A stretch of DNA of 64,000 bases from an uncultured Flavobacteriaceae bacterium (GTDB taxonomy: Bacteria; Bacteroidota; Bacteroidia; Flavobacteriales; Flavobacteriaceae): the NCBI GenBank assembly GCA_905181825.1, contig CAJIZJ010000010.1:16977-80976 (forward strand), read 5' to 3'. The position numbers and the translations under genes are program-made. This document shows positions 1-8,545 of this stretch, one piece after another. Position 1 is the first letter of the stretch, and the number at the start of each line of letters is the position of its first letter. The notes beneath the pieces are model-generated. The model was not told the origin of the DNA. It was given only the letters and a program-made list of their open reading frames with translations, and searched no databases.

Positions 1-72
1 TATCTCTAGATTTATGCCTTTAAGAATTGACTTTTCGTCAATGTGTGCATGTAAATTAGTTATTTTTAACAT
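1..72 (-). CDS. sufC: SufC, Fe-S assembly ATPase (N-terminal 24 codons only)
   Basis: The ATG at 70-72 on the minus strand opens a frame that leaves the window after 24 codons. The visible peptide begins MLKITNLHAHID and continues EKSILKGINLEI, the usual first beta strands of the SufC ABC ATPase (strand, 'I..GINL', just before the Walker A loop, which lies outside). SufC powers the SufBCD Fe-S scaffold in the cytoplasm. It starts 2 bases after the stop of the lipoprotein gene and lies downstream of sufB, so it is read in the same operon. The call rests on 24 residues plus the sufB context. Confidence 0.8.
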   Translation of the reverse strand, partial: MLKITNLHAHIDEKSILKGINLEI

Positions 73-74
73 AA

Positions 75-431
75 TTATTCTGTGCCTAATTTTAGTGTAT
101 TATCCGTTTCTTTTGCTGCAGAAACAGCGATGATATCAATAATTTCTATTTTATTTTCCCATAAAATTTTTGGGTCTTTTTTTGTAGAGATAATTCCAGT
201 TATTTCTACGTTTACCATATCTGTATTACTTGTTTTGAATGACGCTGCTTTTTTATTTAATTCTATAGCTTTAGCATTTAAAAACACCCCATAAATTTCA
301 TTGTCATTTTGTAAAACTGCCGCATCTTCAAAAAAGATATAGTTTCCTTTGATAGTCGTCAGTCCCTCAGGAGTTGAGTTTTTACAGCTTAAAACTGAAG
401 TTATTAAGAGAAATATAAATATTCTTTTCAT
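75..431 (-). CDS. Small lipoprotein encoded inside the suf operon
   Basis: This 118-residue protein has a lipoprotein signal: a short basic N-terminus, a hydrophobic run, and the lipobox SVLSC with Cys at residue 16. The mature part has alternating short strands (for example TTIKGNYIF, DMVNVEITGIIS) and looks like a small OB- or beta-barrel-like domain, a prediction by eye only. It lies 10 bases after sufB and 2 bases before sufC, so it is almost certainly cotranscribed with them. No catalytic or metal motif is visible, and the only Cys is the lipid-bearing one. I do not recognise a function. A lipoprotein would sit on the periplasmic or outer membrane side, away from the cytoplasmic Suf machine. 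Confidence 0.8.
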   Translation of the reverse strand: MKRIFIFLLITSVLSCKNSTPEGLTTIKGNYIFFEDAAVLQNDNEIYGVFLNAKAIELNKKAASFKTSNTDMVNVEITGIISTKKDPKILWENKIEIIDIIAVSAAKETDNTLKLGTE

Positions 432-441
432 TTTTTAAATT

Positions 442-1890
442 TTATCCTACAGAACCCTCTAAACTTATTTCTAATAGTTTTTGTGCTTCAACAGCAAATT
501 CCATTGGGAGTTTATTTAATACATCTTTACTAAATCCGTTAACAATTAACGCTATTGCTTTTTCGGTTTCAATTCCACGCTGGTTACAGTAAAATATCTG
601 GTCTTCACCAATTTTACTTGTGGTAGCCTCATGCTCAATCTGGGCAGTCTTATTTTTAACCTCAATGTAAGGAAAGGTGTGTGCGCCACATTCATTTCCC
701 ATTAACAAACTGTCACATTGGGAAAAGTTTCTAGCGTTATCAGCTCTAGAGCTTATTTGCACCAAGCCTCTGTAGCTATTTTGTGATTTTCCAGCTGATA
801 TTCCTTTGCTAATGATTGTTGACTTGGTGTTTTTACCCAAGTGAATCATTTTTGTTCCTGTATCAGCTTGTTGGTAGTTGTTTGTAACTGCAATAGAGTA
901 AAATTCTCCTACTGAGTTATCTCCTTTCAATATGCAGGATGGATATTTCCATGTAACAGCACTTCCTGTTTCAACTTGAGTCCAAGAAATTTTAGCGTCC
1001 TTTTCACAAACACCTCTTTTTGTCACAAAATTGTAAACCCCACCTTTTCCTTCTGCGTTCCCTGGGTACCAGTTCTGGACAGTTGAGTATTTGATTTCAG
1101 CAGCATCTAGTGCAATTAACTCTACAACGGCTGCATGTAATTGGTTTTCATCTCTACTAGGGGCGGTACAGCCTTCAAGATAACTCACGTAACTAGCTTC
1201 GTCTGCAATTAATAGTGTGCGTTCAAATTGACCTGTTCCTGCTTGATTTATTCTAAAATAAGTAGAGAGTTCCATTGGACATCTCACACCTTTAGGGATG
1301 TAACAAAAACTACCATCACTAAATACCGCACTGTTAAGTGCTGCATAGTAATTGTCTGTTGTAGGGACTACTGTTCCAATATATTTTTTAACGAGTTCAG
1401 GGTGTTCTTTAATGGCCTCCGAGATGCTCATAAAGATAATTCCTTTTTCTCCTAAGGTTTTTTTAAAGGTGGTGGCAACCGATACGGAGTCTACTACAAT
1501 ATCCATTGCGACGTTATTCATCTTCTTTTGTTCATCAACAGAGATGCCTAATTTCTTGTACATCGCTAATAAGTCGGGATCAACATCATCAAGTGTTTTG
1601 TTAGGGTCTACAGCAGTTGGAGCTGAGTAATAGGCAATTGCTTGAAAGTCTGGTTTTTGATATTTTACGTTTGCCCAGTCTGGTTCCTTCATGCTTTTCC
1701 AAATCTTAAAAGCTTCTAGCCTCCACTCTGTCATCCATTCAGGCTCTTCCTTTTTCTTTGAAATTGCTCTTACAATAGATTCGTCTAACCCAATTGGAAA
1801 CGTTTCAGAATCTAGATCTGTATAAAAACCATATTCATACTCTTTGGTTTTTAACTCTTCTCTTAAATCGTCTTCTGTGTACTTACTCAT
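442..1890 (-). CDS. sufB: Fe-S cluster assembly protein SufB
   Basis: The 482-residue protein matches the usual SufB length. SufB forms the scaffold complex with SufC and SufD on which new Fe-S clusters are built in the cytoplasm. Visible family marks include the N-terminal region with [11 protein letters not shown], the central [14 protein letters not shown] block, [17 protein letters not shown], and the C-terminal beta-helix with [20 protein letters not shown], which holds the conserved Cys just before DSLLMG. The ATG at 1890 is preceded by the IscA-like gene with a 17-base gap. The gene is intact. Confidence 0.97.
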   Translation of the reverse strand: MSKYTEDDLREELKTKEYEYGFYTDLDSETFPIGLDESIVRAISKKKEEPEWMTEWRLEAFKIWKSMKEPDWANVKYQKPDFQAIAYYSAPTAVDPNKTLDDVDPDLLAMYKKLGISVDEQKKMNNVAMDIVVDSVSVATTFKKTLGEKGIIFMSISEAIKEHPELVKKYIGTVVPTTDNYYAALNSAVFSDGSFCYIPKGVRCPMELSTYFRINQAGTGQFERTLLIADEASYVSYLEGCTAPSRDENQLHAAVVELIALDAAEIKYSTVQNWYPGNAEGKGGVYNFVTKRGVCEKDAKISWTQVETGSAVTWKYPSCILKGDNSVGEFYSIAVTNNYQQADTGTKMIHLGKNTKSTIISKGISAGKSQNSYRGLVQISSRADNARNFSQCDSLLMGNECGAHTFPYIEVKNKTAQIEHEATTSKIGEDQIFYCNQRGIETEKAIALIVNGFSKDVLNKLPMEFAVEAQKLLEISLEGSVG

Positions 1891-1907
1891 ACCGTTTGTA
1901 AATTATA

Positions 1908-2237
1908 TTATAAAGAAAAAGATTCTCCACACCCACAAGTGCGATTTGCATTGGGGTTATTAAACACAAATCCTGCTCCATTTAACCCTCCAGAATACTC
2001 TAGAGTAGTTCCAATTAGATACAGAAAACTTTTGGTATCAACTACAATTTTTACTCCATTATCTTCAAACAACTTATCACCATCGATCTGAGATTTATCA
2101 AACTTTAAGTCGTAAGACAAGCCTGAGCATCCCCCACTTTTTACACCAACTCTAACATAGTCTTTGCTGGGATCAAAACCATCTTCTTGCATTAATTGCA
2201 AGACTTTACTTTTTGCTGTTTCTGAAACTTTTATCAT
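1908..2237 (-). CDS. IscA/SufA-type Fe-S carrier protein
   Basis: From the ATG at 2237 the protein has 109 residues, the normal size for an A-type (HesB/IscA) carrier that delivers Fe-S clusters to apoproteins. The three cluster ligands are present: Cys37 in SGGCSGLSY, and Cys101 and Cys103 in the C-terminal CGCGESF. The frame stays open upstream to 2312, but the extra 25 residues do not look like the family, and a -7 promoter element (2270-2277) lies inside that stretch, so 2237 is the better start. It is the first gene of the suf operon. SufA, IscA and ErpA cannot be told apart from sequence alone, so no symbol is given. Confidence 0.93.
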   Translation of the reverse strand: MIKVSETAKSKVLQLMQEDGFDPSKDYVRVGVKSGGCSGLSYDLKFDKSQIDGDKLFEDNGVKIVVDTKSFLYLIGTTLEYSGGLNGAGFVFNNPNANRTCGCGESFSL

Positions 2238-2269
2238 AGTGCTTATATAGCTGCTTTCCAAATAGGGAA

Positions 2270-2277
2270 CAAATATA
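2270..2277 (-). promoter_or_regulatory. -7 promoter element of the suf operon
   Basis: The minus strand reads TATATTTG, a full match to the Bacteroidota -7 consensus TAnnTTTG. It is 32 bases upstream of the IscA-like start codon. No clear TTG at -33 is seen. Confidence 0.5.
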
Positions 2278-2342
2278 CAACATAAGGTGGGGATTTCCAT
2301 AAATCCTAACATTATATTAATATATGAGAAGATAGCTTTTAC

Positions 2343-3419
2343 CTATGGATTTGAAAATTTTGGGTTGCTTATAAAGTCCTCGTCTGTTAAGGTTAATAAA
2401 AAAGCCTTAAGGTTGGCTTTTTCTTGAAAACTGAGCTGCACACCTCCTTGAGCTACTTTTTTCATCAACGGGTCAATAGTTGTGGAGTTTTGAAGTCCTT
2501 CGCTATAGTGATTAATAACGTCTTCTAAAGTTGAAAATCGCCCATCATGCATGTAAGGTGCTGTAAAAATTAGATTTCTCAATGATGGTGATTTAAATTT
2601 CCCATCATCCGAAGGATCTCCTGTAACACGACCAAGGCCTAGGTCTGTTATCTCTGAATCTAAGCCATTATTGTGAAATTTATTGTCTGTCCATAGAGGG
2701 TTGTTTTCACTTCCGTGGCAATGAAAGCAATCGCCTTTTGATTCATCCATAAAAATATTAAATCCGCTAATCTCCTGTGCAGATAAATCGCTAGTTCCTA
2801 ATAAATAGTTGTCAAATTTTGAGTTTGCAGAAATGAGAATTCTTTCAAACTGAGCAATGGCTTTTGAAACTAAAACAGAATCAATAGGTAGGTCTCCAAA
2901 AGCAGCCTTAAAGAGCTGTGGGTACTCTAAATCTTGAGATATTTTTTCTGCTACTTCAGGCCAAGTGGTATGCATTTCAATTGGGTTAGTAATGGGCTCA
3001 AAGGCTTGGTTTTCTAGTCCGGATTCACGCCCATCCCAGAAAAAACGATCTTCATAGTTCCATGCTAAATTAAATAAAGGCATTGAGTTCCTGATGCCGA
3101 AAAACCCATCAATTCCTTCGCTAAATCGGCTACTATCCGTAAAAGCATTTGTAGGGTTATGGCAGCTGGCACAGGCTTGAGTGTTGTCTGCAGATAAAAT
3201 TGGGTCATAAAATAATTTTCTTCCTAGTGAAATCCCTTCTTGTGTTTGAGGGTTGTTTGATGGAATAATAGGGTTGAGTATGAGGGATTCAAACAGTGGA
3301 GGAATTTGCAAAGGACTTGGAGTGGTTGTATTTACATAAGAATCTGTTGATTCTTTATTACACGACAACGCTAGGAGTGTCAATAAAAACGAGATTATAT
3401 TTGATTTCAGAGTCCTCAT
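2343..3419 (-). CDS. Di-haem cytochrome c peroxidase/MauG family lipoprotein, MbnH-like
   Basis: The 358-residue exported protein has a lipobox (LALSC, Cys20). It carries two c-type haem sites, CASCH at 83-87 and CFHCH at 231-235, and the C-terminal APYMHDGRF segment (Met290/His291) typical of the CcpA/MauG superfamily. Its immediate partner is an MbnP-like protein. In methanotrophs the homologous pair is MbnH/MbnP, where MbnH oxidises a Trp of MbnP to kynurenine so that it binds copper. The neighbour therefore makes an MbnH-like role more likely than a plain H2O2-reducing peroxidase, but by sequence alone it could be either. It is the last gene of a four-gene operon, 6 bases after MbnP. Confidence 0.88.
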   Translation of the reverse strand: MRTLKSNIISFLLTLLALSCNKESTDSYVNTTTPSPLQIPPLFESLILNPIIPSNNPQTQEGISLGRKLFYDPILSADNTQACASCHNPTNAFTDSSRFSEGIDGFFGIRNSMPLFNLAWNYEDRFFWDGRESGLENQAFEPITNPIEMHTTWPEVAEKISQDLEYPQLFKAAFGDLPIDSVLVSKAIAQFERILISANSKFDNYLLGTSDLSAQEISGFNIFMDESKGDCFHCHGSENNPLWTDNKFHNNGLDSEITDLGLGRVTGDPSDDGKFKSPSLRNLIFTAPYMHDGRFSTLEDVINHYSEGLQNSTTIDPLMKKVAQGGVQLSFQEKANLKAFLLTLTDEDFISNPKFSNP

Positions 3420-3425
3420 TATGGG

Positions 3426-4196
3426 TTAGTTATTATTCACCAAAGTAAAAGCATTTTGTCCGTTCTCATACATAATTATTTGAGCCGCAGAATTTGGCAT
3501 TAGCATTTGATTATAGTCATTTAGGTTCCAGGTGCTTGGATTTTTAAACCATTCAGCAATATTCATAGCAATATTAATTTCACCATCCTCTTTAATACTT
3601 ACAGCACCCAAATTGACTCTAAAAAAGGTGTCTTGCGGAAAGCTCGGATTATCTCCTGGGTTGTCAACGGCTCTAATAGCGTGGTAATTATATCCTTGTT
3701 CTATATTATCAGTATTCAAAAACTTCCCATCCATTTGCATGTAGTGATAGCCGCCTCCAAGCATTAAAGGAACATTCCAAGATTCAGAATTGAGATCATT
3801 ATAAGACCCGTTAGAGTTTTTTTCATTTGTGAATCCAAATACAAATGAAATATTACTATAAGATCCGGTTTCAATTAGATCCGTGGTCACGTAAGCTAAA
3901 GAGCTATCATTTGCAATGTCGATCAGTCTATAGTCCTCTATTTCAATAGTTTGCCCATTATTTTTTGTCAATACAAGGTCAGAAATAAGGTAGCGCAAGC
4001 GCTCAATACTTAAAAGGTTTCCAAAGGCATTGGTGTAACTAAACGCATTCAAATCTGAGTTTGTAACCTGGACTCCATCCCAATGATGAGTAAACTTTAG
4101 ACTTACAGTCGTTTGGCTCGTGCTATCGTCCAAATCAGTATTGCAGCCATATAGCATCACAAGCGTTAAAGTTAAAAAAAGAGATTTCAGTTTCAT
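3426..4196 (-). CDS. MbnP-like copper-binding lipoprotein
   Basis: The protein has 256 residues with a lipobox LYGC (Cys18). The opening strand VSLKFTHHWDG, the YLISDLVLT strand, the GGGYHYMQMDGKF block, and the NIAEWFKNPSTWNL segment near the C-terminus are the pattern of the MbnP-like domain. Tryptophans are at 39, 140, 216 and 223; histidines at 37, 38, 151 and 172 could bind metal. In characterised MbnP one Trp is converted to kynurenine by the partner MbnH, but I cannot assign the modified residue here. The start codon overlaps the stop of the upstream gene as ATGA, so translation is probably coupled. The function in a flavobacterium is unproven. Confidence 0.8.
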   Translation of the reverse strand: MKLKSLFLTLTLVMLYGCNTDLDDSTSQTTVSLKFTHHWDGVQVTNSDLNAFSYTNAFGNLLSIERLRYLISDLVLTKNNGQTIEIEDYRLIDIANDSSLAYVTTDLIETGSYSNISFVFGFTNEKNSNGSYNDLNSESWNVPLMLGGGYHYMQMDGKFLNTDNIEQGYNYHAIRAVDNPGDNPSFPQDTFFRVNLGAVSIKEDGEINIAMNIAEWFKNPSTWNLNDYNQMLMPNSAAQIIMYENGQNAFTLVNNN

Positions 4197-5545
4197 TTTG
4201 CCTTAAGGATTAAAAGGTCTGTAAAGCCTTTGTTTTCTGTAATATCACCATTTGAGCTGTTAGTATCTCCAACGGCCACAACGGATCCATCTGTTAGTTC
4301 GGCCGCTCCATAGAAAAAATCAACTTCACTGCCTCCAATGGTTTTCTGCCATTCTAAGTCCCCACTGCTATTTATTTTTAGAATTAAGGCGTCATTTTGA
4401 CCTTTATTACTACTTAAGTCACCATCTGAACTTCTTGAGCTTCCGGCAATTAAAAATCCATTATCTTGTGTTTTTGAAACGGATCTTCCGACATCAAAGT
4501 TCGTTCCACCCAAGGTTTTTTCCCATATTAGAGATCCTTCGGAATTAATTTTAATCATCCATAAATCAGCAGCCCCTCTGTTTTGAGAAACGTCAATGTT
4601 AGCACTTCTAGTATCTCCTACAACTAAGTAATTGCCATCTGCTGTATTACTTATGGCACGTGCTTCGTCAATTTCGCTGCCACCAAACGATTTTTCCCAA
4701 ACTAAATCACCTGTGTTAGAGATTTTAATAACCCAAAAATCGTAAGAACCTTTATTGTTTGCAACGTCAACGTCATTGCTATCTGAAGAGCCCACAATAA
4801 TATAGCCATTGTCTTCAGTTTGAATGGCGTCGTAAGCTGTGTCTGTAAAGCTCCCGCCATAATAGTTACTCCATTCTTTAATGCCATTAGCATTTAATTT
4901 AATCACCCAATAGTCTCCACCAGCATGCCTGCGTTGTGAGCTTGAAACTCTATCGCCTTGACCGTTTGAGGCTGTTACATCCAACACTCCTGACACTAAG
5001 TACCCATTGTCATTTGTCTGTATAACAGAGTAGGGGACGTCACTTCCTGCGTACCCAAAGGAATATTCCCACAAAATTGAACCATTTCCGTCTAATTTAA
5101 TCATCCAAAAGTCGTCATATCCTGCGTTTTCAGAAACATCAAGGTCTTCACTTTTACTTTTTCCAATCACAGTATAACCACCCTCTGAAGTTTGAATTAT
5201 ATCAGTACCCCGATCGTCATCACTCCCACCATATGTTTTTTGCCATTCCAACTCGTTTAAAATATTAAACTTCAGAACCCAGTAATCATAGGACTCATTA
5301 GATTTACCTGCGATATCTCCATCCATACTCTGAGTGTGCCCAATAACAGCATAGCCTCCATCGAAGGTTTTAATTACGGACTGTCCACTCTCGTTTTTGG
5401 AACCTCCTAAAGTTATGACAGACTCAATTTCTAAAGGAATGCCACCACTTGTTTGAGAATCTTTTTCTTTAGAACACTTCAAGAGTATTGTGCTGGCAAA
5501 CAGCCAAAAGACTAATAAATAATAGTTGTAAATACTATAGTACAT
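4193..5545 (-). CDS. Exported seven-repeat beta-propeller-like protein
   Basis: From the ATG at 5545 the protein has 450 residues. The frame is open to 5566, which would overlap the gene before it. The N-terminus is hydrophobic and ends at LLKCSKEKDS, a weak lipobox (Lys before Cys), so lipidation is likely but not certain. The rest is seven repeats of roughly 55-60 residues, each built as GGS..D, then a TxDGGYxxxG strand, an S.D.DVS turn and a W.IK(L/I)N..G....W strand. Seven such units suggest a seven-bladed propeller. The fold is inferred. No enzymatic residues are evident. It lies between an LVIVD-type lipoprotein and the MbnP-like gene, which it overlaps by 4 bases. Confidence 0.8.
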   Translation of the reverse strand: MYYSIYNYYLLVFWLFASTILLKCSKEKDSQTSGGIPLEIESVITLGGSKNESGQSVIKTFDGGYAVIGHTQSMDGDIAGKSNESYDYWVLKFNILNELEWQKTYGGSDDDRGTDIIQTSEGGYTVIGKSKSEDLDVSENAGYDDFWMIKLDGNGSILWEYSFGYAGSDVPYSVIQTNDNGYLVSGVLDVTASNGQGDRVSSSQRRHAGGDYWVIKLNANGIKEWSNYYGGSFTDTAYDAIQTEDNGYIIVGSSDSNDVDVANNKGSYDFWVIKISNTGDLVWEKSFGGSEIDEARAISNTADGNYLVVGDTRSANIDVSQNRGAADLWMIKINSEGSLIWEKTLGGTNFDVGRSVSKTQDNGFLIAGSSRSSDGDLSSNKGQNDALILKINSSGDLEWQKTIGGSEVDFFYGAAELTDGSVVAVGDTNSSNGDITENKGFTDLLILKAK

Positions 5546-5555
5546 AGCTTGAAAA

Positions 5556-6803
5556 TCAAAAATCACTTCTTCTTATAATAAATAAACCTCTGTCGATGTC
5601 GCTAATTATAATGTTTTCACTTGTAAAAAACGGATATATATTCCAAACACCATCAAATGCTGCACTATCATTTTCTGGATAGGTGTCAAAAAAGCCAATT
5701 TCAGAGATCGTATTGTTTTCAATTTGAGATAAGTCTAACACACGAATACCCGCCGTATAATTGGCTAAATAATAATCATCTCCATTTGTATAGCCGTTGT
5801 GATCAATAGCTAGAGTTGTTCCTAAATAGTCAAAATCGTACAAAGGATTATCCAAGTCAGTAAAGTCAAAAATAATTGTGCGTGTGTTCGTTCCAATGTT
5901 TAATTCATCTTTTTCATCGCCTACTATAAAATGAATTAAATCTTCAGTAAACCAACCTTGATGGGTATACCCAATATTTGAATAGGCTATAGTTGAAATT
6001 GTGATTGGATTTGCTTTGTCAGAAACATCAGCTATAACAATTTCAGTCTCATTGCTTCCTACTAATATTTCTTTTCCAGTATAGTCAACATCAGGACCAG
6101 AATAATTAACCACTTGTGCATCATGAGAATACCCTCCCTCAGCAAATCCGCCTTCTGAAATGGGTGCTGCAGGGTTTTGAATATTTATAAACAGGGCACC
6201 TCCAGAAAAAGGCCCATTTCGATTTGCGCCTACCACGTAAGCATAGCCTGAGGACTCGTTAATAACAATATTATGAGCCTGGCCAAAATCTGTAAAATGG
6301 GAGTCAGCAGTAAATATTTCTGGGGCATTAGAGACGTTTTTAAGCCGGGTAAGGTCAAAAACTTGCATTCCATGCCCTGGAGCTTCACTTACAATAAAGG
6401 CATGATCTTGATATACTTTTATATCTCTCCAAGAGCTGTTTACAGTCGCTGTTGGTAAAACGCCAATCAGTAGTGGCGCCACAGGATTGCTTATATCTAC
6501 AAAAGCTGCATGAGAATTGAGCCCTACGAGCGCATATTCCTTATTAGTTGTTGGGTCCGTCCAACCCCATGAATCATTTCCAGAGAGACTGCCTGCGCCA
6601 GTACCAGGAGTCAAATCTTGTAAAGACATATAACTCATAAGGTCATAGCCATTACAGGGGTATATGTCAGCCATTCCATTTTCACAGGGCCAAGTAGCAG
6701 TATAGGTTTGAGGGGCTAATTCGTCTCCATAAGTTTCGTTGCCACAGGAAGTTAATAGCCCAATTGCGATACACAGTATTAAAAAAGGTTTTTCTACATT
6801 CAT
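5556..6803 (-). CDS. Choice-of-anchor B / LVIVD-repeat lipoprotein
   Basis: The ATG at 6803 gives a lipoprotein of 415 residues with the lipobox LLTSC; the frame extends upstream only to a TTG. At least five LVIVD-like blades are visible, such as AFVDISNPVAP, LFINIQNPAAP, IVIADVSDKANP, IIFDFTDLDNP and IRVLDLSQIE. This is the pattern of the choice-of-anchor B family, surface or periplasmic propellers of unknown ligand. It is the first gene of the operon leading to the MbnP/MbnH-like pair, and has a plausible promoter at 6858-6865. I infer a shared role in surface metal or haem biology from the operon only. Confidence 0.85.
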   Translation of the reverse strand: MNVEKPFLILCIAIGLLTSCGNETYGDELAPQTYTATWPCENGMADIYPCNGYDLMSYMSLQDLTPGTGAGSLSGNDSWGWTDPTTNKEYALVGLNSHAAFVDISNPVAPLLIGVLPTATVNSSWRDIKVYQDHAFIVSEAPGHGMQVFDLTRLKNVSNAPEIFTADSHFTDFGQAHNIVINESSGYAYVVGANRNGPFSGGALFINIQNPAAPISEGGFAEGGYSHDAQVVNYSGPDVDYTGKEILVGSNETEIVIADVSDKANPITISTIAYSNIGYTHQGWFTEDLIHFIVGDEKDELNIGTNTRTIIFDFTDLDNPLYDFDYLGTTLAIDHNGYTNGDDYYLANYTAGIRVLDLSQIENNTISEIGFFDTYPENDSAAFDGVWNIYPFFTSENIIISDIDRGLFIIRRSDF

Positions 6804-6857
6804 AATTTCACACAATTAATCGATCCCCAAAACTACATCAAAAACTGAAAAGAACTC

Positions 6858-6865
6858 CAAAACTA
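6858..6865 (-). promoter_or_regulatory. -7 element of the propeller/MbnP/MbnH operon
   Basis: The minus strand reads TAGTTTTG, a match to TAnnTTTG, 54 bases upstream of the ATG at 6803. No well-spaced TTG is seen at -33. Confidence 0.35.
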
Positions 6866-6909
6866 TTGAATTACTTATCAAATGTGTCTGAAATCTACCA
6901 AAAGCGCCT

Positions 6910-6917
6910 TATTTTTG
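6910..6917 (+). promoter_or_regulatory. -7 element of thiL, very close to the start codon
   Basis: TATTTTTG matches TAnnTTTG and ends only 4 bases before the thiL ATG at 6922. If used, the transcript would begin at or next to the start codon. Confidence 0.4.
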
Positions 6918-6921
6918 CAGA

Positions 6922-7980
6922 ATGATTGAAGATAAAAACCAAGAACGCACATCTATTAGCTCGCTAGGTGAGTTTGGGCTAATAGACCATTTAACCAAAC
7001 AGTTTAACGATAAAAATGCCTCTACATTAAAAGGGATTGGAGATGATGCTGCGGTATTAGATTTTAAAAATAAATTGGTTGTATTAACAACGGACTTGCT
7101 CGTAGAGGGTGTTCATTTTGACTTAAGTTACATGCCATTAAAGCATTTGGGCTACAAAGCTGTAATGGTTAATTTATCGGATGTGTACGCGATGAATGCA
7201 AATGCGACTCAAATAACGGTTTCTATTGCTGTTTCTAATCGGTTTTCGTTGGAGTCTCTAGAGGCTCTTTATGCAGGGATCCATCAAGCTGCAGAAGTAT
7301 ACGGAGTGGATGTTGTTGGTGGTGATACTACGTCTTCTCAGACAGGTCTTATGATTTCTGTAACCGCGCTTGGCGAAGTAGATTTAGAATCTGTGGTAAA
7401 GCGAAGTGGTGCTCAGTCAAATGATTTATTAGTAGTTAGTGGGGACCTTGGTGGAGCTTACCTAGGCCTTCAGGTGTTGGAACGTGAAAAACAGGTTTTT
7501 AAAGTGAACCCAAACAATCAGCCTGATTTAGAGGCTTACACTTATATTATCGAACGTCAATTAAAGCCCGAGGCTCGAAAAGACATTATAAAACTTCTCA
7601 AGGACCTTGATGTATTGCCAACTTCAATGATTGACATTAGCGACGGCTTGTCTTCAGAGATTATCCATTTATGTAAACAAAGCGAGGTAGGGTGTGATTT
7701 ATATGAAACAAAAATCCCTCTAGACCCACAGGTCATATCAACAAGTGAAGAGTTTAATATGGACAGCACTACAGTTGCTCTAAACGGTGGTGAAGACTAT
7801 GAACTATTGATGACCATTTCTCAAGAAGATTTCCCTAAAATCAAAGCCAATCCAAATTTAACAGTTATAGGGTATATGACTGATCCAGGCAACGGCATGA
7901 ATTTAGTGACAAGAGCCGAGGCTAAAATTCCATTAACCGCACAAGGGTGGAACCCATTGAGTTCGGATTTAGAACCCTAG
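6922..7980 (+). CDS. thiL: Thiamine-monophosphate kinase
   Basis: The 352-residue protein is slightly longer than the E. coli enzyme but normal for Bacteroidota. ThiL phosphorylates thiamine monophosphate to thiamine diphosphate with ATP. It belongs to the PurM/SelD fold: KGIGDDAAVLD is the N-terminal metal/ATP loop, followed by TTDLLVEGVHFD, VVGGDTTSS and the C-terminal DISDGLSSEI and GGEDYELL motifs. The gene is alone on the plus strand, with gldD facing it 4 bases after its stop. Confidence 0.95.
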   Translation: MIEDKNQERTSISSLGEFGLIDHLTKQFNDKNASTLKGIGDDAAVLDFKNKLVVLTTDLLVEGVHFDLSYMPLKHLGYKAVMVNLSDVYAMNANATQITVSIAVSNRFSLESLEALYAGIHQAAEVYGVDVVGGDTTSSQTGLMISVTALGEVDLESVVKRSGAQSNDLLVVSGDLGGAYLGLQVLEREKQVFKVNPNNQPDLEAYTYIIERQLKPEARKDIIKLLKDLDVLPTSMIDISDGLSSEIIHLCKQSEVGCDLYETKIPLDPQVISTSEEFNMDSTTVALNGGEDYELLMTISQEDFPKIKANPNLTVIGYMTDPGNGMNLVTRAEAKIPLTAQGWNPLSSDLEP

Positions 7981-7984
7981 CAAG

Positions 7985-8545
7985 TTACTTCCATTGCAAG
8001 CTTTCAATAAGATGCATCATATCTTTTTGAATATAGTTTATGGCAGGTAATATGGAATCATAGTTGGGTTTTGTTTCAAAGTATAGCGCTCCAGATAAAA
8101 AGTGACTTGTACTATCGGTTACATAAAATTGTGATTGCGACGCGACATTTCCTTTAAGATCATAGAACATCCCATGTACTTTCCCCCAATTATTATCATA
8201 TTTACGTTCTGAGATCTCATCGGCAATTTGACGGTGTTTTTGAGTCATTTTTCTTGCGTCAGCGATGTGTTTTTTTAAGTTGTTATTTACTTTTTTGTAG
8301 TTAATAAAAACTGAAGCCTTCAAGTTTGGATATCGAAGAATAAGCCCTTCTAGGCTATTGTTTTTTTTAGAAAAAGACAGCTGTGCTAACTTGTTTTTCT
8401 CAAACTTAAAAGGCAACTCTAATAGGCTTTCATGATAAGATGCTTTTGGATAATCTAAACTCAGAAATGCTTTTGGTTTAGGAACTAAAACTTCATCACA
8501 AGACAAGCACATTAAAATGCATAAGAGAACAGTGTATAGTTTCAT
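7985..8545 (-). CDS. gldD: Gliding motility lipoprotein GldD
   Basis: The 186-residue protein has a lipobox (MCLSC, Cys16) and the PKPKAFLSLDYPKASY segment characteristic of GldD. GldD is an envelope lipoprotein needed for flavobacterial gliding and, as shown for Flavobacterium johnsoniae gld mutants, for T9SS function; its biochemical role is not known. Its ATG overlaps the gldE stop by one base (TAATG), so the two are translationally coupled, the usual flavobacterial order gldE-gldD. Confidence 0.93.
   Translation of the reverse strand: MKLYTVLLCILMCLSCDEVLVPKPKAFLSLDYPKASYHESLLELPFKFEKNKLAQLSFSKKNNSLEGLILRYPNLKASVFINYKKVNNNLKKHIADARKMTQKHRQIADEISERKYDNNWGKVHGMFYDLKGNVASQSQFYVTDSTSHFLSGALYFETKPNYDSILPAINYIQKDMMHLIESLQWK

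Noticed and set aside
2238..2312. An upstream extension of the IscA-like gene by 25 codons.
   Set aside because: The stretch contains the -7 promoter element and encodes residues unlike the family; the ATG at 2237 gives the standard N-terminus.
4193..5545. Sevenfold periodicity that could be a DNA satellite.
   Set aside because: The repetition is at protein level (propeller blades); nucleotide sequences of the units have diverged.
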